DNA of 64,000 nt, taken from the NCBI GenBank assembly GCA_963665595.2, contig CAXXJK010000004.1, forward strand, positions 186,001-250,000, read 5' to 3'. Position numbers and translations under genes: made by a program. Position 1 is the first letter of the stretch. The number at the start of each line of letters is the position of its first letter. The notes beneath the pieces are model-generated. The model was not told where the DNA came from. It saw only the letters and a program-made list of their open reading frames with translations, and ran no database searches. Origin of the DNA: G963665595 sp963665595 (GTDB lineage Bacteria; Actinomycetota; Coriobacteriia; Coriobacteriales; CADBOM01). Shown here one piece after another: positions 39,049-47,562 of the stretch.

Positions 39049-40390
39049 CGCTATCCCCTCGTCGATATCGGCTGGTGCGCTTCGACCAAATATTGATAAG
39101 CATGATCACAATAAATGAAATGAAGATAACGATGGCCGTCCAGAAAATAGCAACATCAGTGCTGCCGTTCATCCACTGAAAATAGATAGCCAGCGGGATG
39201 GTCTGGGTTATGCCCGCATAGTTTCCCGCAAGAAACAGTGTCGCGCCAAACTCGCCTAATGCGCGTGCAAAAGCTAATACCGTGCCCGCTGCAATTGATG
39301 GTCCCGAAAGAGGAAGCATGAGTTTATAGAATATACGGCGATTTGACCACCCAAGAGTCCGGGCCGCGTTGAGCATATCTGCGTCAAGATTTTCAAATGC
39401 GCCACGTGCCGAACGATACATAATCGGAAATGCGACAACAACTGCAGCGATTACTGTAGCAGGCCAAGAAAAAATGAGTGGAAATCCGATGTCAATGAAA
39501 AATCTCCCCAGCCCCGTGTTGCGACCAAGCAACAACAGAAGCAGAAACCCACAAACAGTAGGTGGCAATACCATGGGAATCGTAAAGATCGAATCAAGGA
39601 TGTCTTGCGCACGGCCCGGAAGACGCATCAACCAATAGGCTGCAAGCAAACCAAGAATAAAGATGAAAACTATAGCCGTGCCCGTTGTCTTAAGAGTTAC
39701 AAGCAACGGAGAATAATCAATAGTAGAGAAAAAGTTTACGATCGCCGCCCATCCTGTCGGTGCTGCGACGATACCGATAGTGTCGCTCGGTGCAAGGTCT
39801 GCGATATCGCAATGGTCAAGGTCAACCCATAGAGGATTCGAACGTACCGTGATGTCGCTACCATCGGCTCCCTTGATCGTCGTATAATACTGTCCCGTCT
39901 TAAGTTCAACGGCAAAGGAATACACCACACCATTGAGCATGTACGTGCCGTCTGAAGTCACATGCCAAGTAAGCGCATCCGCATCTATGACAAGACCACC
40001 TTTAGAATTTGCATCGTCTAACGCCTGGAGAAGCGAGCCCAAATCGTCTAGCTGCGTTGAATTTGCTGAGCTAAATCCTACGGCGTTAGCCTGACTTGGT
40101 GGCACATACACAACCGCATCCTGGGGAGTAAAAATGGCCACCAGATGCTCGGCAATATTTCCTGTGTAATAGGTATATCCGTAATACACACCATCTTGGG
40201 TACGGTCGCTGCCCACCATTGCACGAGAAAAATTCGTGAGGCCGAAGTCGCACCCATCCTGAACCGCTGCAAGGTTGTCGGCAGAAACCGTAGGCTCGGA
40301 TGCGGTGCTTGCCGCAAACGCTGGAACAGGAATTGTGCAGGCACCCGCCAAAAGCAGAAACATGATGAAGGCGCATAACCTTTTCCTCAC
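39038..40390 (-). CDS. modB: Molybdate ABC transporter permease with extracytoplasmic N-terminal domain
   Basis: The C-terminal part (about 220-450) is a normal ModB permease: five spans and the EAA loop (LDADMLNAARTLGWSNRRIF, ALGEFGATLFLAG). Ahead of it are a signal-peptide-like segment (1-27, ending PAFAA) and about 185 residues of soluble, probably extracytoplasmic sequence (VYYGYTYYTGN, TWHVTSDGTYMLNGVVYSF, WVDLDHCDIADL). Ordinary ModB is about 220-230 residues, so the extension doubles it. The frame is continuous with no internal start bearing a good Shine-Dalgarno at the junction. Function of the extra domain is unknown. Confidence 0.88.
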   Translation of the reverse strand: MRKRLCAFIMFLLLAGACTIPVPAFAASTASEPTVSADNLAAVQDGCDFGLTNFSRAMVGSDRTQDGVYYGYTYYTGNIAEHLVAIFTPQDAVVYVPPSQANAVGFSSANSTQLDDLGSLLQALDDANSKGGLVIDADALTWHVTSDGTYMLNGVVYSFAVELKTGQYYTTIKGADGSDITVRSNPLWVDLDHCDIADLAPSDTIGIVAAPTGWAAIVNFFSTIDYSPLLVTLKTTGTAIVFIFILGLLAAYWLMRLPGRAQDILDSIFTIPMVLPPTVCGFLLLLLLGRNTGLGRFFIDIGFPLIFSWPATVIAAVVVAFPIMYRSARGAFENLDADMLNAARTLGWSNRRIFYKLMLPLSGPSIAAGTVLAFARALGEFGATLFLAGNYAGITQTIPLAIYFQWMNGSTDVAIFWTAIVIFISFIVIMLINIWSKRTSRYRRGDSDES

Positions 40391-40550
40391 AAAAATAGCT
40401 CCTTATCCAACCCGTCAGATAATAAACTGCCCAGAGAGTCCCGGCACCCATGCGGTGGAGTCTCAAATGAGATATCGTCGATAATAACATACCTATCGCT
40501 GAATAGAGCCATATGAGAATAAAATGAGACGCTGGACCAATTACTTACTA

Positions 40551-40596
40551 CTAAAAAATCCAAGAAGCGGACAGAATCAAACTCCGTCCGCTTCTT
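40551..40596 (-). terminator. Terminator between modA and modB
   Basis: An 11-bp stem (AAGAAGCGGAC / GTCCGCTTCTT, 40562-40596) followed on the minus strand by GGATTTTTTAG. It should end most transcripts after modA, so modBC would be made at lower level or from another promoter. Confidence 0.85.
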
Positions 40597-40619
40597 GTTT
40601 GATGATCAATTACAGTTGC

Positions 40620-41471
40620 TTAGGCAAGCGCAAAGCCCCACTGTTGCCAAATTGCAATGGCACCGGGGTCGGTCGTAGCCCATTTAAGGAAGTCGCTTGC
40701 AGCATCTTTATTGGTAGAACTCGAGCAGACCGCAGCCGGATAGATGATGTCTTTGTGCGTGTTGGACGCAACCTTGTAGACAACTTCAACACCGTCATAA
40801 CGATACACATCAGAACTATAGACAAATGCAAGTTGGACATCTCCCGATGAGGCATGTTTGCAAACATTGCCAACTGAAGTATCGAGAAGAGGCGAAATGC
40901 CCACATAGGAGCCGCCTTGGCCGTCAGTACCACCCGTGTAGGCACCAATAGTGCTCAATGACTGACGAGCATAATTACCGGCTGGGACCGACTCGTCTCC
41001 CAAACACAGTGTGTAATTGGTTACATCAGACAGAGAATTGATCTTGATACCCGAACCAGCCTTTGCCACCACGACAAGGTCGTTTGTAAACATATTGAAG
41101 CGCGAGCCGACATCAATGAGATTAGCGGCTTGGGCTTGATCCATCGTCGATTTCGATGCGGTGATGAGAATATCGGCAGTAGCACCGTTTTGAAGTTTAG
41201 TGACAAGATCTCCTGATGAAAGATACTGAGCATCCGAGAATGTTACCCAGCTGTGATCTTGCTGATAGGCCGCCATAACTGCAGGCATGGCTTTTTGCAG
41301 AGAGTTTGCCGCAAACACCTCAAGCGTAACCGGCGTCTGTGTCACCTGCGCGGTATTCTGGCTGCTGGAACTTGAAGATGTACTGGTTGACGAACAGGCA
41401 ACCAACGTGCAGGCTAGCGCCACAACTACCACGCTCGCAACAAAGGCACCCAAAATCTTTCTCTTTTTCAT
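40620..41471 (-). CDS. modA: Molybdate-binding lipoprotein
   Basis: Captures molybdate or tungstate outside the membrane for ModBC. The 283-residue precursor has a lipoprotein signal with lipobox LVAC (Cys26), a Ser/Thr linker, then the ModA fold (VTLEVFAANSLQKAMPAVMAAY, ILITASKSTMDQA, YPAAV and the C-terminal DFLKWATTDPG). AGAGGA precedes ATG 41471. A terminator follows directly. Its metal could supply molybdoenzymes, none of which are in this window. Confidence 0.95.
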   Translation of the reverse strand: MKKRKILGAFVASVVVVALACTLVACSSTSTSSSSSSQNTAQVTQTPVTLEVFAANSLQKAMPAVMAAYQQDHSWVTFSDAQYLSSGDLVTKLQNGATADILITASKSTMDQAQAANLIDVGSRFNMFTNDLVVVAKAGSGIKINSLSDVTNYTLCLGDESVPAGNYARQSLSTIGAYTGGTDGQGGSYVGISPLLDTSVGNVCKHASSGDVQLAFVYSSDVYRYDGVEVVYKVASNTHKDIIYPAAVCSSSTNKDAASDFLKWATTDPGAIAIWQQWGFALA

Positions 41472-41551
41472 AGTGTCCTCTCACATGATCATAGCGGGCA
41501 TCGGTTCCATAACAAGCCTCACCCGACAATGCTATTTTATACTTCTGACAA

Positions 41552-41579
41552 ATTATATCCAAATGAGAATGTTCGTCAA
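41552..41579 (-). promoter_or_regulatory. Promoter of modA
   Basis: Minus-strand TTGACG (41579-41574), 16-base spacer, TATAAT (41557-41552). This near-consensus promoter leaves a leader of about 75 bases before modA. No ModE-type palindrome was recognised. Confidence 0.75.
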
Positions 41580-41609
41580 TCAGTTTATTCATGTTTTGAA
41601 GTATTAAAA

Positions 41610-41645
41610 TATGACAAAGCCTCGCTCATAATGAGAAACGAGGCT
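41610..41645 (-). terminator. Terminator after rplT
   Basis: Hairpin AGCCTCG / CGAGGCT (41618-41645), followed on the minus strand by TTGTCATATTTTA. It closes the infC-rpmI-rplT operon about 30 bases after rplT. Confidence 0.75.
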
Positions 41646-41676
41646 TACGTCAGATAATATATAGGCAAAGAACCTG

Positions 41677-42036
41677 CTAGGCAGCAAGAGCCTTCTTGAC
41701 AATGTCGCAGAGACCTGCAAATGAAGCGGCATCGTTGATAGCCATATCTGAAAGCACCTTACGATCAAGCTGAATGCCAGCAAGCTTCAGACCATAGATA
41801 AACTTTGAGTATGACAGACCGTTGATGCGGGCTGCTGCATTGATACGCGTAATCCAGAGGCGACGTATCACGCGCTTCTTGTTACGACGGTCGCGGTACA
41901 CATATTGAAGCGAATGCTGCACCTGCTCTTTTGCAGCACGATACGAACGTGACTTTGCGCCATAGTAACCCTTGGCACGCTTGAGAACGGTACGACGCTT
42001 TTTATGAGCGGTCATTGAACGCTTTACGCGAGGCAT
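41677..42036 (-). CDS. rplT: 50S ribosomal protein L20
   Basis: Large-subunit assembly protein; in several bacteria it also represses its own operon by binding the infC leader. The 119-residue sequence is typical (MPRVKRSMTAHKKRR, RAKGYYGAKSRSYRAAKEQV, RLWITRINAAAR). Last gene of infC-rpmI-rplT, 44 bases after rpmI. Confidence 0.98.
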   Translation of the reverse strand: MPRVKRSMTAHKKRRTVLKRAKGYYGAKSRSYRAAKEQVQHSLQYVYRDRRNKKRVIRRLWITRINAAARINGLSYSKFIYGLKLAGIQLDRKVLSDMAINDAASFAGLCDIVKKALAA

Positions 42037-42080
42037 AGTAAATCAACTCCTAATCGAATCAAATAGTAGCGGTCCGCTCC

Positions 42081-42278
42081 CTAACGAAGACCGAGCTGGC
42101 GGGCGATAACCTTGTGATCAGCCGCGGTAACCTCAGCAGACTGACGGAAATTACGTTTACGCTTGGGGGACTTCTTCTCAAGAATGTGGTTCCTGAGCGA
42201 CTTATTGCGCATAAGTTTGCCCGACCCGGTGATATGAATACGCTTAGCAGTTCCGCGATGCGTCTTCATCTTTGGCAT
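42081..42278 (-). CDS. rpmI: 50S ribosomal protein L35
   Basis: A 65-residue basic protein with the family start MPKMKTHRGTAKR and ILEKKSPKRKRNFR. Middle gene of the infC-rpmI-rplT operon, 64 bases after infC. Confidence 0.98.
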   Translation of the reverse strand: MPKMKTHRGTAKRIHITGSGKLMRNKSLRNHILEKKSPKRKRNFRQSAEVTAADHKVIARQLGLR

Positions 42279-42342
42279 ATTGCTCTCCTAACTATCCAAT
42301 CAACAACCTTCACCATGGAAGGTACATCGGTACCCTGTATTA

Positions 42343-42906
42343 CTACTCAACTTCAGCCGTAGCATCATCTTGAGTGGATTTCTTCGTTTCTTTCTTCCTC
42401 GTCGGCGCAAGAAGCATATGCATATTGCGTCCCTCTAAACGAGGTTGATTCTCAATAACGGCCTCTTCTTTAAGGTCAGCCGCAAGTTTCTCGAGAATAT
42501 TCAGACCAATTTCAGGATGAGCCATCTCACGTCCACGAAACATAATGGTGACTTTGACCTTATTGCCTGCTTCAAGAAATCGCACAACATGCTTTTTCTT
42601 GGTGTTGTAGTCGCCAACATCAATCTTGGGACGGAATTTCATCTCCTTAAGTTCGATCTTGGCTTGCTTCTTGCGAGCCAGTTTGGCCTTCATCTCCTGC
42701 TCGTATCTGAACTTGCCATAGTCCATAACACGGCATACAGGAGGAACACCGTTAGGCGCGATTTCCACCAGATCAAGTCCGGCATCATCGGCAATACGTT
42801 GGGCCTCAGTTATGGAAACGATACCGAGCTGATCCCCGTGCTCTCCTATGAGACGACATTCTCTGACACGGATATCCTCGTTCAGTCTGGGCTCTTGAGT
42901 TGCTAT
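42343..42906 (-). CDS. infC: Translation initiation factor IF-3 (proposed AUA start)
   Basis: Discriminates initiator tRNA and start codons on the 30S subunit. Conserved sequence begins EPRLNEDIRVRECRLIG and runs through VCRVMDYGKFRYEQ to MAHPEIGLNILEKL, with a short charged tail. The only good Shine-Dalgarno, GGAGGTGA, lies 8 bases ahead of ATA at 42906-42904, which would give (M)ATQEPRLNE and 187 residues. The ATG at 42921 overlaps that Shine-Dalgarno and has none of its own. infC starting at a non-AUG codon such as AUU is the classic device by which IF-3 limits its own synthesis, so ATA is preferred; ATG 42921 (192 residues) is the fallback. Confidence 0.93.
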   Translation of the reverse strand: MATQEPRLNEDIRVRECRLIGEHGDQLGIVSITEAQRIADDAGLDLVEIAPNGVPPVCRVMDYGKFRYEQEMKAKLARKKQAKIELKEMKFRPKIDVGDYNTKKKHVVRFLEAGNKVKVTIMFRGREMAHPEIGLNILEKLAADLKEEAVIENQPRLEGRNMHMLLAPTRKKETKKSTQDDATAEVE

Positions 42907-42929
42907 GTCTTTCACCTCCATGATGGCAA

Positions 42930-43060
42930 ATAAAAAAACCTCCGGGTATGCCGAAGGTTTGAAGAAAGATATCGATAGATGAACTCTTTCCTTCAACCAG
43001 ACGGCTACCTCTAATGGTGCCGCAAGGTGGGAGCATCTGCTCCTCTTGCAACTATCTAGA
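42930..43060 (-). promoter_or_regulatory. infC leader with transcription attenuator
   Basis: Directly ahead of infC, the minus strand has a 9-bp stem with one G-U pair (AACCTTCGG / CCGGAGGTT, 42937-42959) followed by seven T residues: an intrinsic terminator inside the leader, about 25 bases before the start. Upstream leader sequence to about 43060 could form alternatives (a GCAGATGCTCC segment, and GAAAGA/TCTTTC-like pairs). This resembles the L20-controlled attenuators of Firmicutes in logic; the ligand here is inferred, not shown. Confidence 0.7.
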
Positions 43061-43268
43061 ACATATGTGCACTAGACAGCGGAAAGAGTATATAGGTTTC
43101 CCCTTGACATATTGATGAAAAACGATGAATCGGAAACATAAGGAGCATGATTCGACAATTCCTCCATATGCGCAGTCAGTCTCTCACGAAAACTGAACCA
43201 ACTCGATCCATGATATCGTTTAACGTCTCGACAATACTGAGCGTTCCTTGAAAAAACATCCATAGTGC

Positions 43269-43297
43269 TTGACAGGAACTTGTTAATGCTCTAAGGT
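43269..43297 (+). promoter_or_regulatory. Promoter of the trp operon
   Basis: TTGACA (43269-43274), a 17-base spacer and TAAGGT (43292-43297). The -35 is perfect, the -10 weak (TAxxxT). It puts the transcript start near 43304, at the 5' edge of the T-box leader. Confidence 0.65.
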
Positions 43298-43303
43298 AGC
43301 GAC

Positions 43304-43595
43304 CAATCAAACCGTTGAAGTGGAAGTAAAGGCGGTTATGGCCTAACAGCGAGCGGGGGGCGGTGAGAAGCCCCGCAGTGCCCAGGCCGTCACAATGGTC
43401 CACTGAGGGCGCGGTCAAAGGCGATAGATCGCCGAGTATTCCGCGACGGACAGGCCTCCGTTATGGGCCGGGAATATGATGGTATTCCGCAAAGAGCAGA
43501 GTCTTCGGGCTCTGAATCAAGGTGGCACCGCGAGCACAATGCTCGTCCTTGACGAACTGTATGTCGTTTGTCAGGGATGAGTATTTTTATTTTCC
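43304..43595 (+). promoter_or_regulatory. Trp-specific T-box leader (transcriptional)
   Basis: Senses uncharged tRNA-Trp and controls read-through into trpE. Stem I can be traced: GTGG at its base pairs with CCAC, AGTAAA forms the 5' side of the specifier loop, and GGTGAGA is the distal loop. The 3' side of the specifier loop has TGG at 43396-43398, the Trp codon. A stem III hairpin (AGAG / CTCT) precedes the T-box sequence GGTGGCACCGCG (43521-43532). The terminator stem (43546-43557 with 43566-43577) is followed by a T-rich tail at 43581-43594. Confidence 0.92.
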
Positions 43596-43631
43596 CTGGC
43601 ATATGAGCCTAACGTGTGAGGGAGTGCGAGG

Positions 43632-45110
43632 ATGCCATATCCGACCTATGAAGATGCTTTAGAGATTGCTCGCAACGGAGCATACGGAGTCATACCCCTA
43701 TGCCAGGAGATCTATGCGGATCAGACTACTCCTATCCGAGTCCTCGAGATACTCAAGACGGTCAGTGATCATTGTTATCTGTTTGAATCAGTAGAAGACA
43801 GTGCTCAATGGGGACGTTATTCATACTTGGGATACGATCCAACCCTTGAGCTTACCTGTCTTGATGCCACTATGACGTGTACCGTCAACAATATCACGAC
43901 GCGAACAGAAGGCGCTGATCCACGTCCTGAAATTCGCCGGATACTTGCCGAAAATCGAAGTCCTCAGATTGAGGGTTTGCCTGCATTTACCGGAGGTCTC
44001 GTTGGCTACTTCTCCTATGATTATCTGAAGTACTCTGAGTCCTCAGTACGTTTGAGCGCACAGGACGAAGAGCATTTTCAAGATGTCGATCTCATGCTGT
44101 TCGATAAGGTAATTGCCTTTGATAATCTTCGCCAGAAAATTATCTGCATTGTCAATGTTTCCGTGAACTATCTAAAAACCAGCTATAAGCAGGCAGAACA
44201 AACACTCGGCGAGATGATACAGCTCATACGAAACGGAGTGCCGAAGCCTGCGCGCCCTGGACGACTTCTGAGCGAGCTGCGTCCTCTGTTCGACAAAGCC
44301 GCCTACTGCGCTATGGTCGAACGGGGTAAGCACTTTATTCAAGAAGGCGATGTATTCCAAGTGGTGCTTTCAAATCGTCTTGATGCAGACTATGAGGGAA
44401 GTCTCATGAACGTCTATCGCACACTTCGTACAACAAATCCTTCGCCGTATCTGTTCTACCTGTCTTCCCACGCCATCGAACTGGCCGGCGCGTCTCCCGA
44501 GACCCTAGTAAAACTTGAAAACGGCATTCTTCACACGTTTCCTCTCGCCGGCTCACGACCGCGTGGAGCAACTCCTGAGGAAGATGCACAGTTGGCGGCT
44601 GAGCTGCTTGCAGATCCAAAAGAACGTGCCGAGCACGATATGCTGGTCGATCTCGGACGAAATGATCTCGGTAAGATAAGCTCTTTCGGGTCCGTAAAGG
44701 TTCAGCGCTATCGAGAGGTTCTTCGCTACTCCCACGTGATGCATCTTGGCTCAGAAGTATGCGGCCATCTGCGCGACGATCTTTCTGCTCTTGATGCCAT
44801 TGACGCAGTGCTGCCGGCGGGCACGCTGAGCGGAGCGCCCAAGTTACGCGCCGCAGAGATCATAAATGAACTTGAAGACAATAAACGCGGGATCTATGGC
44901 GGTGCCATTGGATATCTCGCCTTTACCGGAAATCTCGATGTCTGTATTGCTATTCGCCTAGTCTTTCGAAAGGACAACCGGGTATTTGTAAGATCTGGCG
45001 CGGGTATCGTCGCAGATTCAGTACCCGAAACCGAGTTTCAGGAATGTATAAACAAGGCGGCGGCTGTTATCGAAGCGCTGCACTACCGCGAGGAGGACTT
45101 GTCGCTGTGA
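43632..45110 (+). CDS. trpE: Anthranilate synthase component I
   Basis: Makes anthranilate from chorismate with ammonia from TrpG. The 492-residue protein has the N-terminal region with the tryptophan-feedback segment (here LFESVE instead of the common LLES) and the chorismate-binding domain (ELAGASPETLVKL, AGSRPRG, DLGRNDLGKIS, PAGTLSGAPKLRA, GAIGYLAF, RSGAGIVADSVPETEFQE). Length is normal. GAGGGAG precedes ATG 43632. First gene of the trp operon, about 35 bases after the T-box terminator tail. Confidence 0.97.
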   Translation: MPYPTYEDALEIARNGAYGVIPLCQEIYADQTTPIRVLEILKTVSDHCYLFESVEDSAQWGRYSYLGYDPTLELTCLDATMTCTVNNITTRTEGADPRPEIRRILAENRSPQIEGLPAFTGGLVGYFSYDYLKYSESSVRLSAQDEEHFQDVDLMLFDKVIAFDNLRQKIICIVNVSVNYLKTSYKQAEQTLGEMIQLIRNGVPKPARPGRLLSELRPLFDKAAYCAMVERGKHFIQEGDVFQVVLSNRLDADYEGSLMNVYRTLRTTNPSPYLFYLSSHAIELAGASPETLVKLENGILHTFPLAGSRPRGATPEEDAQLAAELLADPKERAEHDMLVDLGRNDLGKISSFGSVKVQRYREVLRYSHVMHLGSEVCGHLRDDLSALDAIDAVLPAGTLSGAPKLRAAEIINELEDNKRGIYGGAIGYLAFTGNLDVCIAIRLVFRKDNRVFVRSGAGIVADSVPETEFQECINKAAAVIEALHYREEDLSL

Positions 45111-45685
45111 TATATCTTATCGACAACTATGACAGCTTTTCATATAACCTCTACCAGCTCATTGGTGTTATGAGGCCCGATATACGGGTAATTCGCAATG
45201 ACGAACTGGCCGTTGCTGAACTTCAAGCAGCTCAGCCAGAAGCTATCATCTTATCCCCGGGCCCCGGACGCCCTGAAGATGCCGGCATCTGCGAGGAGAT
45301 CGTACGCGAGATCACGGATATACCTCTTCTGGGAATCTGCCTCGGGCACCAAGCCATCTGCTCTGCTCTCGGGGCCACCATTACCTATGCACGTGAACTG
45401 ATGCACGGAAAACAATCTCCGATCACCGTCAAAAATGATTCACCTCTTTTCAAAGATCTCCCGACGACATTTCTTGCGGGACGATATCATTCGCTCGGCG
45501 TTTCCGAGCCTACGCTCCCCAACCTTCTTGACGTTACCGCATGGACGGAAGACGGCGAGATTATGGCCGTACAACACCGAGAGAGACCACTCTATGGCCT
45601 GCAATTTCATCCCGAATCGATCCTCACGCCCGAGGGGCCTCGTATCCTTGAGAATTTTCTGCACATACGACGATGGCACTGCTAG
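45107..45685 (+). CDS. trpG: Anthranilate synthase component II (glutamine amidotransferase)
   Basis: Releases ammonia from glutamine for TrpE. From GTG 45107, which overlaps the trpE stop (GTGA), it is 192 residues: LIDNYDSFSYNL start, oxyanion block LSPGPGRPEDAG, nucleophile Cys in GICLGHQAI and His/Glu in FHPESI. The catalytic triad is intact. A GAGGAGGA Shine-Dalgarno supports this start over the longer frame. No fusion to trpD. Confidence 0.97.
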   Translation: MIYLIDNYDSFSYNLYQLIGVMRPDIRVIRNDELAVAELQAAQPEAIILSPGPGRPEDAGICEEIVREITDIPLLGICLGHQAICSALGATITYARELMHGKQSPITVKNDSPLFKDLPTTFLAGRYHSLGVSEPTLPNLLDVTAWTEDGEIMAVQHRERPLYGLQFHPESILTPEGPRILENFLHIRRWHC

Positions 45686-45750
45686 GTAACCCGTGAATAC
45701 CACACCGATAGCCCATTTACTCTAGTGCTCTCCTCAGAAAGGATACTCCG

Positions 45751-46761
45751 ATGATCGCTGAACATATAAAGAAGCTTGCCCGTTCTCAAGACCTCTCTTA
45801 CGAGGAATCCTATGCATGTATGAATGAAATCATGTCGGGTCAGACAACGCCCGTTCAAACCGCCGCATTTCTGACCGCTCTTGGAATGAAAGGCGAAACC
45901 ATTGAAGAGATAACCGCCTGCGCGGCCGGTATGCGCCATCATGCAACTCCCGTGCACCCCCACTGCGAAACGCTCGAAATTGTCGGCACCGGGGGTGACG
46001 GCTCCAACTCATTTAACATCTCATCCACCGCCGCAATCGTGATCGCAGCAGCCGGACAGCCGGTAGCCAAACACGGCAACCGAGCCGCTTCATCAGCTTG
46101 TGGAGCAGCCGACTGTCTTGAAGCTCTCGGGGTCAAGCTTGACCAAAAACCCCAGCAAGCGATCAAATTACTTGATACCTGTGGCATCTGCTTTTTCTTT
46201 GCACAAACCTATCACACCTCGATGAAATATGTAGCACCGGTACGAAAGGAACTCGGCATCCGTACGGTCTTTAACATGCTGGGTCCGCTCACCAACCCCG
46301 CGTCACCAGCGTATCAGGTCTTGGGCGTCTACGATGAGCTGCTGGTCGAGCCTATGGCCGACGTGCTGTCTGGTCTTGGCGTAACGCATGCCCTGGTGGT
46401 TTATAACCGTGATGGCATGGACGAGATAACTTCCTCACATGAGACGGTCATCTGCGAAGTGGACAAAACAGGGCGCAATACCTACTGCATTCGTCCGGAA
46501 GATTTTGGCATTCCTCGCTGCCAAAAAGACGAGCTGAGGGGAGGCACTCCTGAAGAGAACGCCCAGATAACTCGCAGCGTTCTTGCCAATGTAGCAGGGC
46601 CATGCCTCGATACTGTAGTCATGAATGCAGGAGCTGCTCTCTATGTGAGCGGAAAAAGTGACTCGATAGCGTCAGGGATCGCGCGCGCCACCGAAACAAT
46701 CAAATCCGGTGCAGCTCTGAGAACGCTTGAAACCTATATACGGCTTTCCCAGAACGTGTGA
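45751..46761 (+). CDS. trpD: Anthranilate phosphoribosyltransferase
   Basis: Transfers phosphoribose from PRPP to anthranilate. The 336-residue protein carries the PRPP loop VGTGGDGSNSFNIS, the KHGNRAASSACGAAD block and FNMLGPLTNPA. AAAGGA precedes ATG 45751. It lies 65 bases after trpG, the largest gap within the operon. Confidence 0.97.
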   Translation: MIAEHIKKLARSQDLSYEESYACMNEIMSGQTTPVQTAAFLTALGMKGETIEEITACAAGMRHHATPVHPHCETLEIVGTGGDGSNSFNISSTAAIVIAAAGQPVAKHGNRAASSACGAADCLEALGVKLDQKPQQAIKLLDTCGICFFFAQTYHTSMKYVAPVRKELGIRTVFNMLGPLTNPASPAYQVLGVYDELLVEPMADVLSGLGVTHALVVYNRDGMDEITSSHETVICEVDKTGRNTYCIRPEDFGIPRCQKDELRGGTPEENAQITRSVLANVAGPCLDTVVMNAGAALYVSGKSDSIASGIARATETIKSGAALRTLETYIRLSQNV

Positions 46762-46770
46762 GGAGTTGTC

Positions 46771-47562
46771 ATGACCATACTGGATGAAATAGCTGCGCAC
46801 ACTCGTCTGCGCGTAGAACATGATAAGTCGCATACGTCTTTTAAAGAGTTGCAGGAACGTTGCGCACCCTTTTCAGGAATCAAGCATGGGTGCCGGTTTG
46901 AATCAGTTCTTAAAGCACCAGGGCTTTCCTTTATCTGCGAAATCAAACAGGCCTCACCTTCCCGGGGCATGATCGTTGATGAATTCCCCTATCAAGAGAT
47001 TGCCCAAGAATATGAGCAGGCTGGTGCCGAAGCTATCTCTTGTTTGACAGAACCACACTGGTTCAAAGGATCAGACGACATCTTCGCAAATGTAAGAGCA
47101 ACCGTAGACACCCCCCTACTGCGTAAAGATTTTGTCATTGATGCTTATCAGATCTATCAGGCAAAGCTGATGGGCGCTGACGCGGTTCTTTTGATTTGTA
47201 CACTGCTCGACACCACTACCTTGAAACAGTTTCTCGATCTCTGCGAAGAATTGGGTATTTCAGCTTTGGTTGAAACCCATGACGAGGCAGAAGTCGATTG
47301 TGCGGTATCGCTTGGTGCGCGCGTCATCGGAGTGAACAATCGCAATCTGAAAGATTTTTCGGTCGACTTGACAACCTCTGAGCGTTTGTGCACATTGATA
47401 CCTGAACATCACATAGTTGTCGCCGAATCTGGCATCTCTCAACCATCGGATGTAGCACATCTTGGAGCCGTCGGTTTTGATGCCGTACTTGTGGGCGAAA
47501 TGATGATGAAAGCCTCGGATCGTGCAGCGACACTTCGTGCTCTGAGGCGGTGCGCTCAGTGA
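46771..47562 (+). CDS. trpC: Indole-3-glycerol-phosphate synthase
   Basis: Closes the indole ring from carboxyphenylamino-deoxyribulose phosphate. The 263-residue TIM barrel shows FICEIKQASPSRGMI (catalytic Lys), LLRKDFVIDAYQIYQA, VGVNNRNL (here IGVNNRNLKDF) and VAESGI. GAGGAG precedes ATG 46771, 9 bases after trpD. It overlaps the next gene by 4 bases (GTGA). Confidence 0.97.
   Translation: MTILDEIAAHTRLRVEHDKSHTSFKELQERCAPFSGIKHGCRFESVLKAPGLSFICEIKQASPSRGMIVDEFPYQEIAQEYEQAGAEAISCLTEPHWFKGSDDIFANVRATVDTPLLRKDFVIDAYQIYQAKLMGADAVLLICTLLDTTTLKQFLDLCEELGISALVETHDEAEVDCAVSLGARVIGVNNRNLKDFSVDLTTSERLCTLIPEHHIVVAESGISQPSDVAHLGAVGFDAVLVGEMMMKASDRAATLRALRRCAQ

Noticed and set aside
42806..43051. An 81-codon minus-strand frame ahead of infC
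   Set aside because: It overlaps both the attenuator and the infC start in another frame and looks unlike any protein; best explained as a shadow.
43146..43253. A 35-codon plus-strand frame (MIRQFLHMRS) preceded by AAGGAG, possible leader peptide
   Set aside because: It lies upstream of the trp promoter, the Shine-Dalgarno is too close to the ATG, and it contains no Trp codons.
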